Origin: Triglochin maritima
Taxonomy: Eukaryota > Streptophyta > Magnoliopsida > Alismatales > Juncaginaceae
DNA length: 64,000 nt
Assembly (NCBI GenBank): GCA_963682175.1
Contig: OY821775.1
Span: 28,952,053-29,016,052 of the forward strand
Direction of reading: 5' to 3'
Shown: piece after piece, positions 1 to 11,759 of the stretch
How positions within the stretch are numbered: the first letter of the stretch is position 1
How the letters are laid out: the number at the start of each line of letters is the position of its first letter
The notes under the pieces: generated by a model
Told to the model about the DNA's origin: nothing
Database searches by the model: none
Seen by the model: only the letters and a program-made list of their open reading frames with translations
Position numbers and translations under genes: made by a program

Positions 1-1316
1 AGGAGAGAGGAGATAGAGAATGGAGAGAAGGGAGAGAGGAGAGGGAAAAAGGGGAAGCGAGCGACAGAAGGAGAGGGAGAGAGTAGAAGAAGAGAGAAGG
101 AGAGAGGATAAGGAGAGAGTTAGAAGGATAAGGAGAGAGGGAACGAGTGAGAAGGAGAAGAGAAAGTGGATAAGAGGGAGAACGAGAGAGAATGAGAAAA
201 GGAGAAGCGAGAGGATGCGAGATGAGGAGAGAGAGAAAGAGAGAGAGGGACAAGAGGGAGAGGGCGGAGAGAGAAAGGAGAGTGGGAGAAGAAGGAGACG
301 AAGAGAAGGAGAAGAGGGAAGAGGAGGGGAGAGGTGGAGAAGAAAGGAGAGACGGAGAGCGAGAATGAGAGATAGAGAAGGGAGAGATGAGAGTGGAGAA
401 AAGAGGACAAGAAGAGTAGAGAGAGAAGGAGGGGAGAGAGAGGAAGAGTAAAGAGTAGAGGGGAGAGAAGGAAGAGAGGATAAAGAAGGGAAAGGGAGGG
501 AAAAGGAGAAACGAGAGAAGTAGAGAGAGGAGAGAGGACGGAGAAGAAGGAAGAGAGAGAGCGAGAGATGGAGGGGAAGAAGGAGGGAGTGGAGAAGAGG
601 ATAAGAGAGAGATAGAGAATGAAGGAGAATAAGAGGGAAGAGGCGTGAGAGAAGGAGAGAGGGCACGAGAGAGGTAGAGAAGCGAGGGAAGGAGGAGAGA
701 AGAGGAAGACAGAGAAGGAAAAGAGGGGAAGTAGAGGGGAGAAAGGAGAAGATATATATGGGGAGAAGGAGTGGGTTAGAAGGAGAGAGAGCGAGAGACA
801 GAGAGAGAGGAGGAGAAGGGAAAGAGGAGAATAGGGAAGGATAGGAAGAGGGAGAGAGAAGAAGGAGAGAGATGGATAAGAAGGGAGAGGAGAAGGAGAG
901 GGAATCGGAGGGAGATAGAGATGAAGAGAGGGAGAAGAGAGAAGGAGAAGAGGGAAGAGTGGGAGAGAGGTAAAGGAGAGAAGAGAGAGGGGTAGAGAGG
1001 TAGTGTGAGAAATACAGAGGGAAGGAAGAGACGGAGAGAGAGAGAATGGAGAGGAGAGAGAAGGAGAGGGAGAAAAGGAGAAGGGAGAGAAAGCAGGAGA
1101 GAGGGAGATAAGGAGAGAGGGATAAGGAGAAGAGGGATAAAGGAGGGAGGGAGAGAAGAAAAAGAAAGACGGAGAAGGATAGAGAAAATGAGAAGGGAGA
1201 AGGGAGGAGGAGAAGGATAATGAGAACGAGAGAGGAGAGAGGAGGGAAGAGAGAGAAGAGGAGAGGAGGGGTAGGTAGAGAAGTCAAGGAGAAGAGAGAA
1301 GGGAGGGAGAGAGAGA

Positions 1317-1424
1317 AGGATAGAGATAGAGAAGAGAAAAGAGGGATATGGATTGGGAGAGAAGAGAGAAGGACAGAGACAGAGAAGAGAAAAGAGGGAT
1401 AGGGATTGGGAGAGAAGAGAGAAG
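1317..1424 (+). repeat. 53-bp subrepeat, two copies
   Basis: The segment with gagaaaagagggata and gattgggagagaagagagaa occurs twice; gggat starts at 1343 and 1396, giving a period of 53 bp. The same double form is at about 3863-3970, 6397-6505, 15490-15600 and 20586-20700. A single copy is found near 18085 and in every unit from 28 kb to the end of the window, so it separates two satellite subfamilies. Confidence 0.82.
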
Positions 1425-2230
1425 GAGAATAGGAAAGAGGTGAGAGAGATGGGAAGAGAGAGGAGGGAGAAGAAGGGAGAGAGATCGAGAGGAGTAGAAG
1501 GAGTTAGTGGGGGAGGGGATAAGAAGGAGAGGGGTAAGAGGGAGATAGAGAAGGAGAAAGAGGAGAGCAAGGATAAGAGGAGAGAGTGATAAGAAGAGCG
1601 AGAAGGAGAGAGGAGAGAGGGAGGGGAACGATATAAAGAAGGGACGGTGGGAGAAAAGAGGAGACTAGAGGGGGAACGAGAGGAGACGGAGGGACAAGAG
1701 GAGAAAGAGAGAGAGAGCGGGAGAGAGAGAAGGAGAGGGGTGGAGAGAGAGGGAGGGGGAGAAGAGGGAGGGGACGAGAGGAGACGGAGGGATGAGAGGA
1801 GAGAGGAGAGAAGTAGAGAGAGAGCGGAGGAGAGGAAGAGAGGGAGAAGAGGGGAGAGAGAGAAGAAGAAGAAGAAGAAGAAGAAGGATAGAGGACGAGA
1901 GGTTGAACGAGAGAATGAGAAGAGGATAGAGATGGAAAGGAGGAGGAGAGGGAATAGGGAAGGGAATGAGATAGAGAAGGGAGGGTAGAGATAGAGAGTG
2001 AGAGAGAGAAGGAGCGAGAGAGATAGAGGAGGAGAGACGAAACAGAGTGGAGAGAGATAAGGAGAAAGAAAAGGGGAGAGGAGGAGAGAAAAGGGAGAAG
2101 GGAGTGAGTGATTAAAGAAAGATGAGGGAAGAGGATAGGAGAGCGGAGAAGAGGGAGAAGGGGAGAGTAGAAGGGAGAGAGAGAACGGGAAGAGGAGCAA
2201 TGAAGGGAAGGAGGAGATAGAGAGAGAAGG

Positions 2231-2350
2231 TGTCCCCCCTCCTTCTCATCCTCCCTCTACTCCTCTAGTTCCCTTCTCGTTATCCTCTCTCTTCTTCTCC
2301 TTCTCCCCCTCTCACTCCTCTCTTCCTTCTATCCATGTAAGGATAACGAG
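2231..2350 (+). repeat. Strand-switch pyrimidine box 1
   Basis: The plus strand flips from purine to pyrimidine at tgtcccccct and back at ggataacgag. The inverted repeat arms CTCGTTATCC (2276-2285) and GGATAACGAG (2341-2350) are perfect, with a 55-nt pyrimidine-rich loop ending atccatgtaa. Confidence 0.9.
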
Positions 2351-4767
2351 AGAAGGAGAGAGTAAGAGGGAGATATACGAGGAGAAGAGGGAAGAGGAGA
2401 GAGAGGGGAAAAGAGGGAAGAGAGTCAAGAAGAAGAAGAGAGAAGGAAGGGGGAGAGAGAAGGAGAAAATAGGGAAGGAGAGAGGAAACGAGAGAAGAGG
2501 AGATAGATAAGGGTAGAGAGATAGAGAAGGGAGAGCAGAGAGAGAAGGAGAGAGGAGATAGGGAATGGAGAGAAGGGAGAGAGGAGGGGAAAAAGGGGAA
2601 GCGAGTGACAAAAGGAGAGGGAGAGAGTAGAAGAAGAGAGAAGGAGAGAGGATAAGGAGAGAGTTAGAAGGATAAGGAGAGAGGGAACGAGTGAGAAGGA
2701 GAAGAGAAAGTGGATAAGAGGGAGAACGAGAGAGAATGAGAAAAGGAGAAGCGAGAGGATGCGAGATGAGGAGAGAGAGAAAGAGAGAGAGAGGGACAAG
2801 AGGGAGAGGGCGGAGAGAGAAAGGAGAGTGGGAGAAGAAGGAGACGAAGAGAAGGAGAAGAGGGAAGAGGAGGGGAGAGGTGGAGAAGAAAAGAGAGACG
2901 GAGAGCGAGAATGAGAGATAGAGAAGGGAGAGATGAGAGTGGAGAAAAGAGGACAAGAAGAGTAGAGAGAGAAGGAGGGGGGAGAGAGGAAGAGAAAAGA
3001 GTAGAGGGGAGAGAAGGAAGAGAGGATAAAGAAGGGAAAGGGAGGGAAAAGGAGAAACGAGAGAAGTAGAGGGAGGAGAGAGGACGGAGAAGAAGGAAGA
3101 GAGAGAGCGAGAGATGGAGGGGAAGAAGGAGGGAGTGGAGAAGAGGATAAGAGTGAGATAGAGAATGAAGGAGAATAAGAGGGAAGAGGCGTGAGAGAAG
3201 GAGAGAGGGCACGAGAGAGGTAGAGAAGCGAGGGAAGGAGGAGAGAAGAGGAAGAGAGAGAAGGAAGAGAGGGGAAGTAGAGGGGAGAAAGGAGAAGATA
3301 TATATGGGGAGAAGGAGTGGGATAGAAGGAGAGAGAGCGAGAGACGGAGAGAGAGGAGGAGAAGGGAAAGAGGAGGATAGGGAAGGATAGGAAGAGGGAG
3401 AGAGAAGAAGAAGAGAGATGGATAAGATGGGAGAGGAGAAGGAGAGGGAATCGGAGGGAGATAGAGATGAAGAGAGGGAGAAGAGAGAAGGAGAAGAGGG
3501 AAGAGTGGGAGAGAGGTAAAGGAGAGAAGAGAGAGGGGTAGAGAGGTAGTGTGAGAAATACAGAGGGAAGGAAGAGACGGAGAGAGAGAGAATGGAGAGG
3601 AGAGAGAAGGAGAGGGAGAAAAGGAGAAGGGAGAGAAAGCAGGAGAGAGGGAGATAAGGAGAGAGGGATAAGGAGAAGAGGGATAAAGGAGGGAGGGAGA
3701 GAAGAAAAAGAAAGACGGAGAAGGATAGAGAAAATGAGAAGGGAGAAGGGAGGAGGAGAAGGATAATGAGAACGAGAGAGGAGAGAGGAGGGAAGAGAGA
3801 GAAGAGGAGAGGAGGGGTAGGTAGAGAAGTCAAGGAGAAGAGAGAAGGGAGGGAGAGAGAGAAGGATAGAGATAGAGAAGAGAAAAGAGGGATATGGATT
3901 GGGAGAGAAGAGAGAAGGACAGAGACAGAGAAGAGAAAAGAGGGATAGGGATTGGGAGAGAAGAGAGAAGGAGAATAGGAAAGAGGTGAGAGAGATGGGA
4001 AGAGAGAGGAGGGAGAAGAAGGGAGAGAGATCGAGAGGAGTAGAAGGAGTTAGTGGGGGAGGGGATAAGAAGGAGAGGGGTAAGAGGGAGATAGAGAAGG
4101 AGAAAGAGGAGAGCAAGGATAAGAGGAGAGAGTGATAAGAAGAGCGAGAAGGAGAGAGGAGAGAGGGAGGGGAACGATATAAAGAAGGGACGGTGAGAGA
4201 AAAGAGGAGACTAGAGGGGGAACGAGAGGAGACGGAGGGACAAGAGGAGAAGGAGAGAGAGAGCGGGAGAGAGAGAAGGAGAGGGGTGGAGAGAGAGGGA
4301 GGGGGAGAAGAGGGAGGGGACGAGAGGAGACGGAGGGATGAGAGGAGAGTGGAGAGAAGTAGAGAGAGAGCGGAGGAGAGGAAGAGAGGGAGAAGAGGGG
4401 AGAGAGAGAAGAAGAAGAAGAAGGATAGAGGACGAGAGGTTGAACGAGAGAATGAGAAGAGGATAGAGATGGAAAGGAGGAGGAGAGGGAATAGGGAAGG
4501 GAATGAGATAGAGAAGGGAGGGTAGAGATAGAGAGTGAGAGAGAGAAGGAGCGAGAGAGATAGAGGAGGAGAGACGAAACAGAGTGGAGAGAGATAAGGA
4601 GAAAGAAAAGGGGAGAGGAGGAGAGAAAAGGGAGAAGGGAGTGAGTGATTAAAGAAAGATGAGGGAAGAGGATAGGAGAACGGAGAAGAGGGAGAAGGGG
4701 AGAGTAGAAGGGAGAGAGAGAACGGGAAGAGGAGCAATGAAGGGAAGGAGGAGATAGAGAGAGAAGG
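2231..4767 (+). repeat. Reference satellite unit, 2537 bp
   Basis: This is the cleanest complete unit. Order: pyrimidine box (2231-2340), right arm of the inverted repeat (2341-2350), about 1 kb of purine tract, an AT-containing landmark agatatatatgggg near 3296, a landmark gtgagaaatacagaggg near 3551, two copies of a 53-bp subrepeat near 3863-3970, a (GAA)n tract near 4408-4424, and a terminal stretch gaggagcaatgaaggg near 4730 before the next box. Sparse C and T bases recur at the same places in other units, so they serve as positional markers. Confidence 0.92.
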
Positions 4768-4887
4768 TGTCCCCCCTCCTTCTCATCCTCCCTCTACTCC
4801 TCTAGTTCCCTTCTCGTTATCCTCTCTCTTCTTCTCCTTCTCCCCCTCTCACTCCTCTCTTCCTTCTATCCATGTAAGGATAACGAG
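4768..4887 (+). repeat. Strand-switch pyrimidine box 2
   Basis: Arms at 4813-4822 and 4878-4887 are perfect. The box looks identical to box 1. Confidence 0.9.
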
Positions 4888-7336
4888 AGAAGGAGAGAGT
4901 AAGAGGGAGATATACGAGGAGAAGAGGGAAGAGGAGAGAGAGGGGAAAAGAGGGAAGAGAGTCAAGAAGAAGAAGAGAGAAGGAAGGGGGAGAGAGAAGG
5001 AGAAAATAGGGAAGGAGAGAGGAAACGAGAGAAGAGGAGATAGATAAGGGTAGAGAGATAGAGAAGGGAGAGCAGAGAGAGAAGGAGAGAGGAGATAGGG
5101 AATGGAGAGAAGGGAGAGAGGAGGGGAAAAAGGGGAAGCGAGCGACAAAAGGAGAGGGAGAGAGTAGAAGAAGAGAGAAGGAGAGAGGATAAGGAGAGAG
5201 TTAGAAGGATAAGGAGAGAGGGAACGAGTGAGAAGGAGAAGAGAAAGTGGATAAGAGGGAGAACGAGAGAGAATGAGAAAAGGAGAAGCGAGAGGATGCG
5301 AGATGAGGAGAGAGAGAAAGAGAGAGAGAGGGACAAGAGGGAGAGGGCGGAGAGAGAAAGGAGAGTGGGAGAAGAAGGAGACGAAGAGAAGGAGAAGAGG
5401 GAAGAGGAGGGGAGAGGTGGAGAAGAAAAGAGAGACGGAGAGCGAGAATGAGAGATAGAGAAGGGAGAGATGAGAGTGGAGAAAAGAGGACAAGAAGAGT
5501 AGAGAGAGAAGGAGGGGGGAGAGAGGAAGAGAAAAGAGTAGAGGGGAGAGAAGGAAGAGAGGATAAAGAAGGGAAAGGGAGGGAAAAGGAGAAACGAGAG
5601 AAGTAGAGGGAGGAGAGAGGACGGAGAAGAAGGAAGAGAGAGAGCGAGAGATGGAGGGGAAGAAGGAGGGAGTGGAGAAGAGGATAAGAGGGAGATAGAG
5701 AATGAAGGAGAATAAGAGGGAAGAGGCGTGAGAGAAGGAGAGAGGGCACGAGAGAGGTAGAGAAGCGAGGGAAGGAGGAGAGAAGAGGAAGAGAGAGAGG
5801 GAAGAGAGGGGAAGTAGAGGGGAGAAAGGAGAAGATCTGGGGAGAAGGAGTGGGATAGAAGGAGAGAGAGCGAGAGACGGAGAGAGAGGAGGAGAAGGGA
5901 AAGAGGAGGATAGGGAAGGATAGGAAGAGGGAGAGAGAAGAAGAAGGGAGATGGATAAGAAGGGAGAGGAGAAGGAGAGGGAATCGGAGGGAGATAGAGA
6001 TGAAGAGAGGGAGAAGAGAGAAGGAGAAGAGGGAAGAGTGGGAGAGAGGTAAAGGAGAGAAGAGAGAGGGGTAGAGAGGTAGTGTGAGAAATACAGAGGG
6101 AAGGAAGAGACGGAGAGAGAGAGAATGGAGAGGAGAGAGAAGGAGAGGGAGAAAAGGAGAAGGGAGAGAAAGCAGGAGAGAGGGAGATAAAGAGAGAGGG
6201 ATAAGGAGAAGAGGGATATAGGAGGGAGGGAGAGAAGAAAGAGAAAGACGGAGAAGGAGAGAGAAAATGAGAAGGGAGAAGGGAGGAGGAGAAGGATAAT
6301 GAGAACGAGAGAGGAGAGAGGAGGGAAGAGAGAGAAGAGGAGAGACGGAGAGGAGAGGTAGGTAGAGAAGTCAAGGAGAAGAGAGAAGGGAGGGAGAGAG
6401 AAGGACAGAGATAGAGAAGAGAAAAGAGGGATAGGGATTGGGAGAGAAGAGAGAAGGACAGAGACAAAGAAGAGAAAGGAGGGATAGGGATTGGGAAAGA
6501 AGAGAGAAGGAGAATAGGAAAGAGGTGAGAGAGATGGGAAGAGAGAGGAGGGAGAAGAAGGGAGAGAGATCGAGAGGAGTAGAAGGAGTTAGTGGGGGAG
6601 GGGGATAAGAAGGAGAGGGGTAAGAGGGAGATAGAGAACGAGAAAGAGGAGAGCAAGGATAAGAGGAGAGAGAGAGAGATATAAGAAGAGCGAGAAGGAG
6701 AGAGGAGAGAGGGAGGGGAACAAAAGGGCGATGACGAGATAAAGAAGGGACGGTGAGAGAAAAGAGGAGACTAGAGGGGGAACGAGAGGAGACGGAGGGA
6801 CAAGAGGAGAAGGAGAGAGAGAACGGGAGAGAGAGAAGGAGAGGGGAGGAGAGAGAGGGAGGGGGAGGGAGAAGAGGGAGGGGACGAGAGGAGACGGAGG
6901 GATGAGAGGAGAGAGAAGAGAAGTAGAGAGAGTGCGGAGGAGAGGAAGAGAGGGAGAAGAGGGGAGAGAGAGAAGAAGAAGAAGAAGAAGAAGGATAGAG
7001 GAGGAGAGGTTGAACGAGAGAATGAGAAGAGGATAGAGAAGAAAAGGAGGAGGAGAGGGAATAGGGAAGGGAACGAGATAGAGAAGGGAGGGTAGAGATA
7101 GAGAGTGAGAGAGAAGGAGCGAGAGAGATAGAGGAGGAGAGATGAAACGGGAGAGGAGAGAGATAAGGAGAAAGAGAAGGGGAGAGGAGGAGAGAAAAGG
7201 GAGAAGGGAGTGAGTGATAAAAGAAAGATGAGGGAAGAGGATAGGAGAGAGGAGAAGAGGGAGAAGGGGAGAGGTGAAGGGAGAGAGAGAACGGGAAGAG
7301 GAGCAATGAAGGGAAGGAGGAGAAAGAGAGAGAAGG
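4768..7336 (+). repeat. Satellite unit, 2569 bp
   Basis: The first kilobase, to about 5830, is nearly identical to 2231-3295. After that the unit differs in detail: the AT landmark is shortened to agatctgggg near 5834, and extra sequence lies near 6668-6740. It keeps two copies of the 53-bp subrepeat near 6397-6505 and a (GAA)n tract near 6970-6995. The sharp change from near-identity to divergence looks like a conversion or crossover boundary. Confidence 0.88.
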
Positions 7337-7456
7337 TGTCCCCCCTCCTTCTCATCCTCCCTCTACTCCTCTAGTTCCCTTCTCGTTATCCTCTCTCTTC
7401 TTCTCCTTCTCCCCCTCTCACTCCTCTCTTCCTTCTATCCATGTAAGGATAACGAG
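7337..7456 (+). repeat. Strand-switch pyrimidine box 3
   Basis: The right arm is at 7447-7456 and the left arm 65 bp before it. Both are perfect and in the tgtcccccc form. Confidence 0.9.
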
Positions 7457-9639
7457 AGAAGGAGAGAGTAAGAGGGAGATATACGAGGAGAAGAGGGAAG
7501 AGGATAGAGAGGGGAAAAGAGGGAAGAGAGTCAAGAAGAAGAAGAGAGAAGGAAGAGGGATAGAGAAGGAGAGAATAGGGAAGGAGAGAGGAAAGGAGAG
7601 AAGAGGAGATAGATAAGGGTAGAGAGACAGAGAAGGGAGAGCAGAGAGAGAAGGAGAGAGGAGATAGAGAATGGAGAGAGGAGTTAGAGAATGGAGAGAA
7701 GGGAGAGAGGAGAGGGAAAAAGGGGAAGCGAGCGACAGAAGGAGAGGGAGAGAGTAGAAGAAGAGAGAAGGAGAGAGGATAAGGAGAGAGTTAGAAGGAT
7801 AAGGAGAGAGGGAACGAGTGAGAAGGAGAAGAGAAAGTGGATAAGAGGGAAGAGAGTCAAGAAGAAGAAGAGAGAAGGAAGAGGGATAGAGAAGGAGAGA
7901 ATAGGGAAGGAGAGAGGAAAGGAGAGAAGAGGAGATAGATAAGGGTAGAGAGACAGAGAAGGGAGAGCAGAGAGAGAAGGAGAGAGGAGTTAGAGAATGG
8001 AGAGAGGAGTTAGAGAATGGAGAGAAGGGAGAGAGGAGAGGGAAAAAGGGGAAGCGAGCGACAGAAGGAGAGGGAGAGAGTAGAAGAAGAGAGAAGGAGA
8101 GAGGATAAGGAGAGAGTTAGAAGGATAAGGAGAGAGGGAACGAGTGAGAAGGAGAAGAGAAAGTGGATAAGAGGGAGAACGAGAGAGAATGAGAAAAGGA
8201 GAAACGAGAGGATGCGAGATGAGGAGAGAGAGAAAGAGAGAGAGAGGGACAAGAGGGAGAGGGCGGAGAGAGAAAAGAGAGTGGGAGAAGAAGGAGACGA
8301 AGAGAAGGAGAAGAGGGAAGAGGAGGGGAGAGGTGGAGAAGAAAAGAGAGACGGAGAGCGAGAATGAGAGATAGAGAAGGGAGAGATGAGAGTGGAGAAA
8401 AGAGGACAAGAAGAGTAGAGAGAGAAGGAGGGGGGAGAGAGGAAGAGAAAAGAGTAGAGGGGAGAGAAGGAAGAGAGGATAAAGAATGGAAAGGGAGGGA
8501 AAAGGAGAAACGAGAGAAGTAGAGGGAGGAGAGAGGACGGAGAAGAAGGAAGAGAGAGAGCGAGAGATGGAGGGGAAGAAGGAGGGAGTGGAGAAGAGGA
8601 TAAGAGGGAGATAGAGAATGAAGGAGAATAAGAGGGAAGAGGCGTGAGAGAAGGAGAGAGGGCACGAGAGAGGTAGAGAAGCAAGGGAAGGAGGAGAGAA
8701 GAGGAAGAGAGAGAAGGAAGAGAGGGGAAGTAGAGGGGAGAAAGGAGAAGATATATGGGGAGAAGGAGTGGGATAGAAGGAGAGAGCGAGAGACGGAGAG
8801 AGAGGAGGAGAAGGGAAAGAGGAGGATATGGAAGGATAGGAAGAGGGAGAGAGAAGAAGAAGAGAGATGGATAAGAAGGGAGAGGAGAAGGAGAGGGAAT
8901 CGGAGGGAGATAGAGATGAAGAGAGGGAGAAGAGGGAAGAGTGGGAGAGAGGTAAAGGAGAGAAGAGAGAGGGGTAGAGAGGTAGTGTGAGAAATACAGA
9001 GGGAAGGAAGAGACGGAGAGAGAGAATGGAGAGGAGAGAGAAGGAGAGGGAGAAAAGGAGAAGGGAGAGAAAGCAGGAGACTAGAGGGGGAACGAGAGGA
9101 GACGGAGGGACAAGAGGAGAAGGAGAGAGAGAGCGGGAGAGAGAGAAGTAGAGGGGAGGAGAGAGAGGGAGGGGGAGAAGAGGGAGGGGACGAGAGGAGA
9201 CGGAGGGATGAGAGGAGAGAGAAGAGAAGTAGAGAGAGCGGAGGAGAGGAAGAGAGGGAGAAGAGGGGAGAGAGAGAAGAAGAAGAAGAAGGATAGAGGA
9301 GGAGAGGTTGAACGAGAGAATGAGAAGAGGATAGAGAAGGAAAGGAGGAGGAGAGGGAATAGGGAAGGGAACGAGATAGAGAAGGGAGGGTAGAGATAGT
9401 GAGTGAGAGAGAGAAGGAGCGAGAGAGATAGAGGAGGAGAGACGAAATGGGAGAGGAGAGAGATAAGGAGAAATAGAAGGGGAGCGGAGGAGAGAAAAGG
9501 GAGAAGGGAGTGAGTGATAAAAGAAAGATGAGGGAAGAGGATAGGAGAGAGGAGAAGAGGGAGAAGTGGAGAGGGGAAGGGAGAGAGAGAACGGGAAGAG
9601 GAGCAATGAAGGGAAGGAGGAGATAGAGAGAGAAGGTGT
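7337..9639 (+). repeat. Rearranged satellite unit, 2303 bp
   Basis: This unit carries two internal changes. A segment of about 325 bp near 7520-7845 (from the landmark gagtcaagaagaagaagaga onward) recurs from about 7850, and a short direct repeat gagttagagaatggagagag lies near 7986-8025. Near 9075 the sequence jumps from the landmark agaaagcaggaga straight to actagagggggaacgag, skipping several hundred bases present in other units. The unit ends at ggtgt (9635-9639), the target duplication of the LTR insertion. Confidence 0.85.
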
Positions 9640-11759
9640 TGTAGGATTTCATGTTTAATTATACATATATATTTTCGAAATTTTTATGTATAATAAGGAT
9701 CAATTACAATTTTCTTTGATTTATTTCATGCATGTATCGGTTTGTTTTAACATCTAGTTTCAAAACTCTATTAAAACAAACAAGGGCTCCGAAATTCATA
9801 CCTAGAAGTTCTCAAAAACTTCTTGAAGATTCGGAGACGTTGGGGATGCTTCTCGCCGCGCCGGATGCCTCCGAGTGTTCACCGAAACCCTAAACAAGGT
9901 TGGAGAGAAAGGAGCTAGCCAATCGATCTCCAAACAAGCTTAGAATCTAGCTACAAACCCCTTCCTTAGCCTCTGAGATTTCTCCTTCCAAATACTTAAA
10001 AAACTAAGAGAATTTTCGTGGGTTTTAGTAGTGAATTAGGAGAGAAAATAATTTCTGAATTGTGTGTCACAATTAGGGAGAATAAGGACCTATTTATAGG
10101 TTCCAATCTTACTCTTAATCATGGCTATTCTTTAGCCACAGTTTTATGACAATTTCTCTCACAAACTAATTCCATAATACATTATATGCACCCATAAAAT
10201 GTTTGACCAAATTTGGAGCTAATCCAACCATCGATCAAATTAATCTCTTAATAATCAAAGGCAGAAAATCGACCGCTGTTCGGTTTACCGAGTCCCACTC
10301 GGTTAACCGAATTTGTCACGATCGTTTAACCGAGTACGTGGCGGATGACCGAATCTTAAGTGGAAAAATTCTCCTTAACCGATCGGACCCATTCACGTGT
10401 AAGACCGAGTGCTATTCGGTTAACCGAAAATATCGGAACTTGACATTGTTCGGTCGACCGTTTCTGGTTCGGTACACCATACCAAAGTTCCAGGCACTTT
10501 GGTCAAGTTCGGTCAATCAATTACGATTATCCGTTCCACGTTCGGTTGACCGATCCATAGATCCTTCGGTCGACCGAACCTCAACGGATTACCGAACTTC
10601 TACCCGATTTTGCCTATTTCAAATTTTGGATTTATTTCCAACAAAATTTGAACTTGGGGTTTTAGCAAATTCACAACTTATGCAATATATTATCCTATGC
10701 AACAATAAATTATTGCACCCCGTAATATATGCATCTCATATGAATTTATCATGATTCTAATTATGTTATGTATACAACATAATTGATTTTACTCGTTCAC
10801 CACATGTGTCATATTTTCTATGAGAAACCCGACACATCATATGAACCAAAAATCAAGCTTCTTGTTTCACGGTTTTTGCGGTGTGACCTATGGGAGGATC
10901 TAAACTAAGTTGGCAGTGATATTAAGAGCTTAATATCACAAGCTATAAGCGGTATCTAGCTACACATTATAGCTCCCAATTAGTTAGATGTCTTAATTCC
11001 ACTCGAACCAAAACCCGATCCATTTAGTGATGGAGTGCACCACTTGTGTCCGTCCCTTGCCTCATGATATTAAGAATACACACAAAGTAGTATTGTGTCA
11101 TCTTTGTCTTAGTATTCATTTCTTGATCTCTTTAAGCTAGTTATAAATATGTGACTTAACTCAAATCACATTGTGCACATTATAACTTTGCTTTATCAAG
11201 GGGCCCACTAATATCATCACTCAATTAAGAGGGGCAATGATAGTCTTTTGACTAACTATCTTCTCCAACAAAAGTTGTACTTAACCAACTAATGCCTTTA
11301 CACTACACTCATCGATAGCTCAAGACACCAATCTAATTAAGAACTCCTTAAGCGATCGGATATAAGTCTCATATCAAAGGACCAAAGACACAGTAAAATA
11401 TTAATGACACAGAAACACATTTCTATAATATTTTACTTATTAGGTCTATTCAGTATACAAAAGTAATATTTTCCTCTTTTGCATACCCGTGTTATCACTC
11501 ACTTGTAGAGCTACAATGATCTATGACCAACACGACAATCTTAACTCGGTAATTAATGTTCCATGTTAATTACCATGATTGCGAATATCTTTTGTTTTAT
11601 GTAAACCAATATCTTTTAGAGCTCTACAGTTAAGGACCAAGAGCCTCTTCCTTAACACTTCCAAAAGACAAATTACATAAACAAGGAACAAAACGATTTC
11701 TCATTCAATTCATAATAATTGGCATTTAAAAGTAAAACTTTTAGAACACATTCCCTTCA
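9640..11759. mobile_element. Solo LTR-like element 1 (TG...CA, TSD ggtgt)
   Basis: AT-rich sequence wholly unlike the satellite interrupts a unit at the edge of its pyrimidine box. It starts TGTAGG and ends CCTTCA, an imperfect inverted terminal pair typical of LTR ends. It is flanked by the 5-bp direct repeat ggtgt (9635-9639 and 11760-11764), and other units have a single uninterrupted ggtgt there. At 2120 bp, with no gag-pol coding and no second internal terminus, it is best read as a solo LTR left by LTR-LTR recombination. A short non-autonomous element cannot be excluded. I cannot assign Copia or Gypsy or the direction of transcription. The 183-codon frame at 10203-10754 has no recognisable domain. 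Confidence 0.85.
10275..10600. repeat. Cluster of TCGGTYRACCGA-like palindromes in LTR 1
   Basis: About ten imperfect copies of a 12-bp palindrome occur here, for example ttcggtttaccga near 10279, ctcggttaaccga near 10297, ttcggttaaccga near 10414, ttcggttgaccga near 10539 and ttcggtcgaccga near 10567. Half-sites lie between them. Spacing is irregular. The same motif is iterated in LTR element 2. Confidence 0.8.

Larger units (their letters stand above)
1..9639 (+). repeat. Purine-rich satellite block I (about 2.5-kb units)
   Basis: The plus strand is almost wholly G and A, with scattered single C or T. Direct comparison shows tandem units whose pyrimidine boxes start at 2231, 4768 and 7337, spaced 2537 and 2569 bp apart. 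Bases 1-2230 are the end of a further unit cut by the window edge. Units are nearly identical over long stretches: 1005-1590 reads the same as 3551-4136. This suggests recent unequal exchange or conversion. Long open frames run across both strands, but they are Arg/Glu/Gly-rich or Ser/Leu/Pro-rich, as expected from composition alone, and are not annotated as genes. No promoter, RNA gene or host gene is visible. Confidence 0.93.

Noticed and set aside
20..451. Arg/Glu/Gly-rich frames on the purine strand
   Set aside because: Purine-only codons rarely form stops. The frames recur in every unit and lack domains or alternation expected of real coding.
2231..4767. Helitron or DNA transposon ends at unit borders
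   Set aside because: There are no consistent TC...CTRR ends, target duplications or transposase. Borders are simply the repeat junctions of a tandem array.
10203..10754. 183-codon frame in LTR 1
   Set aside because: It has no recognisable domain, lies across the palindrome cluster, and sits in non-coding LTR sequence.
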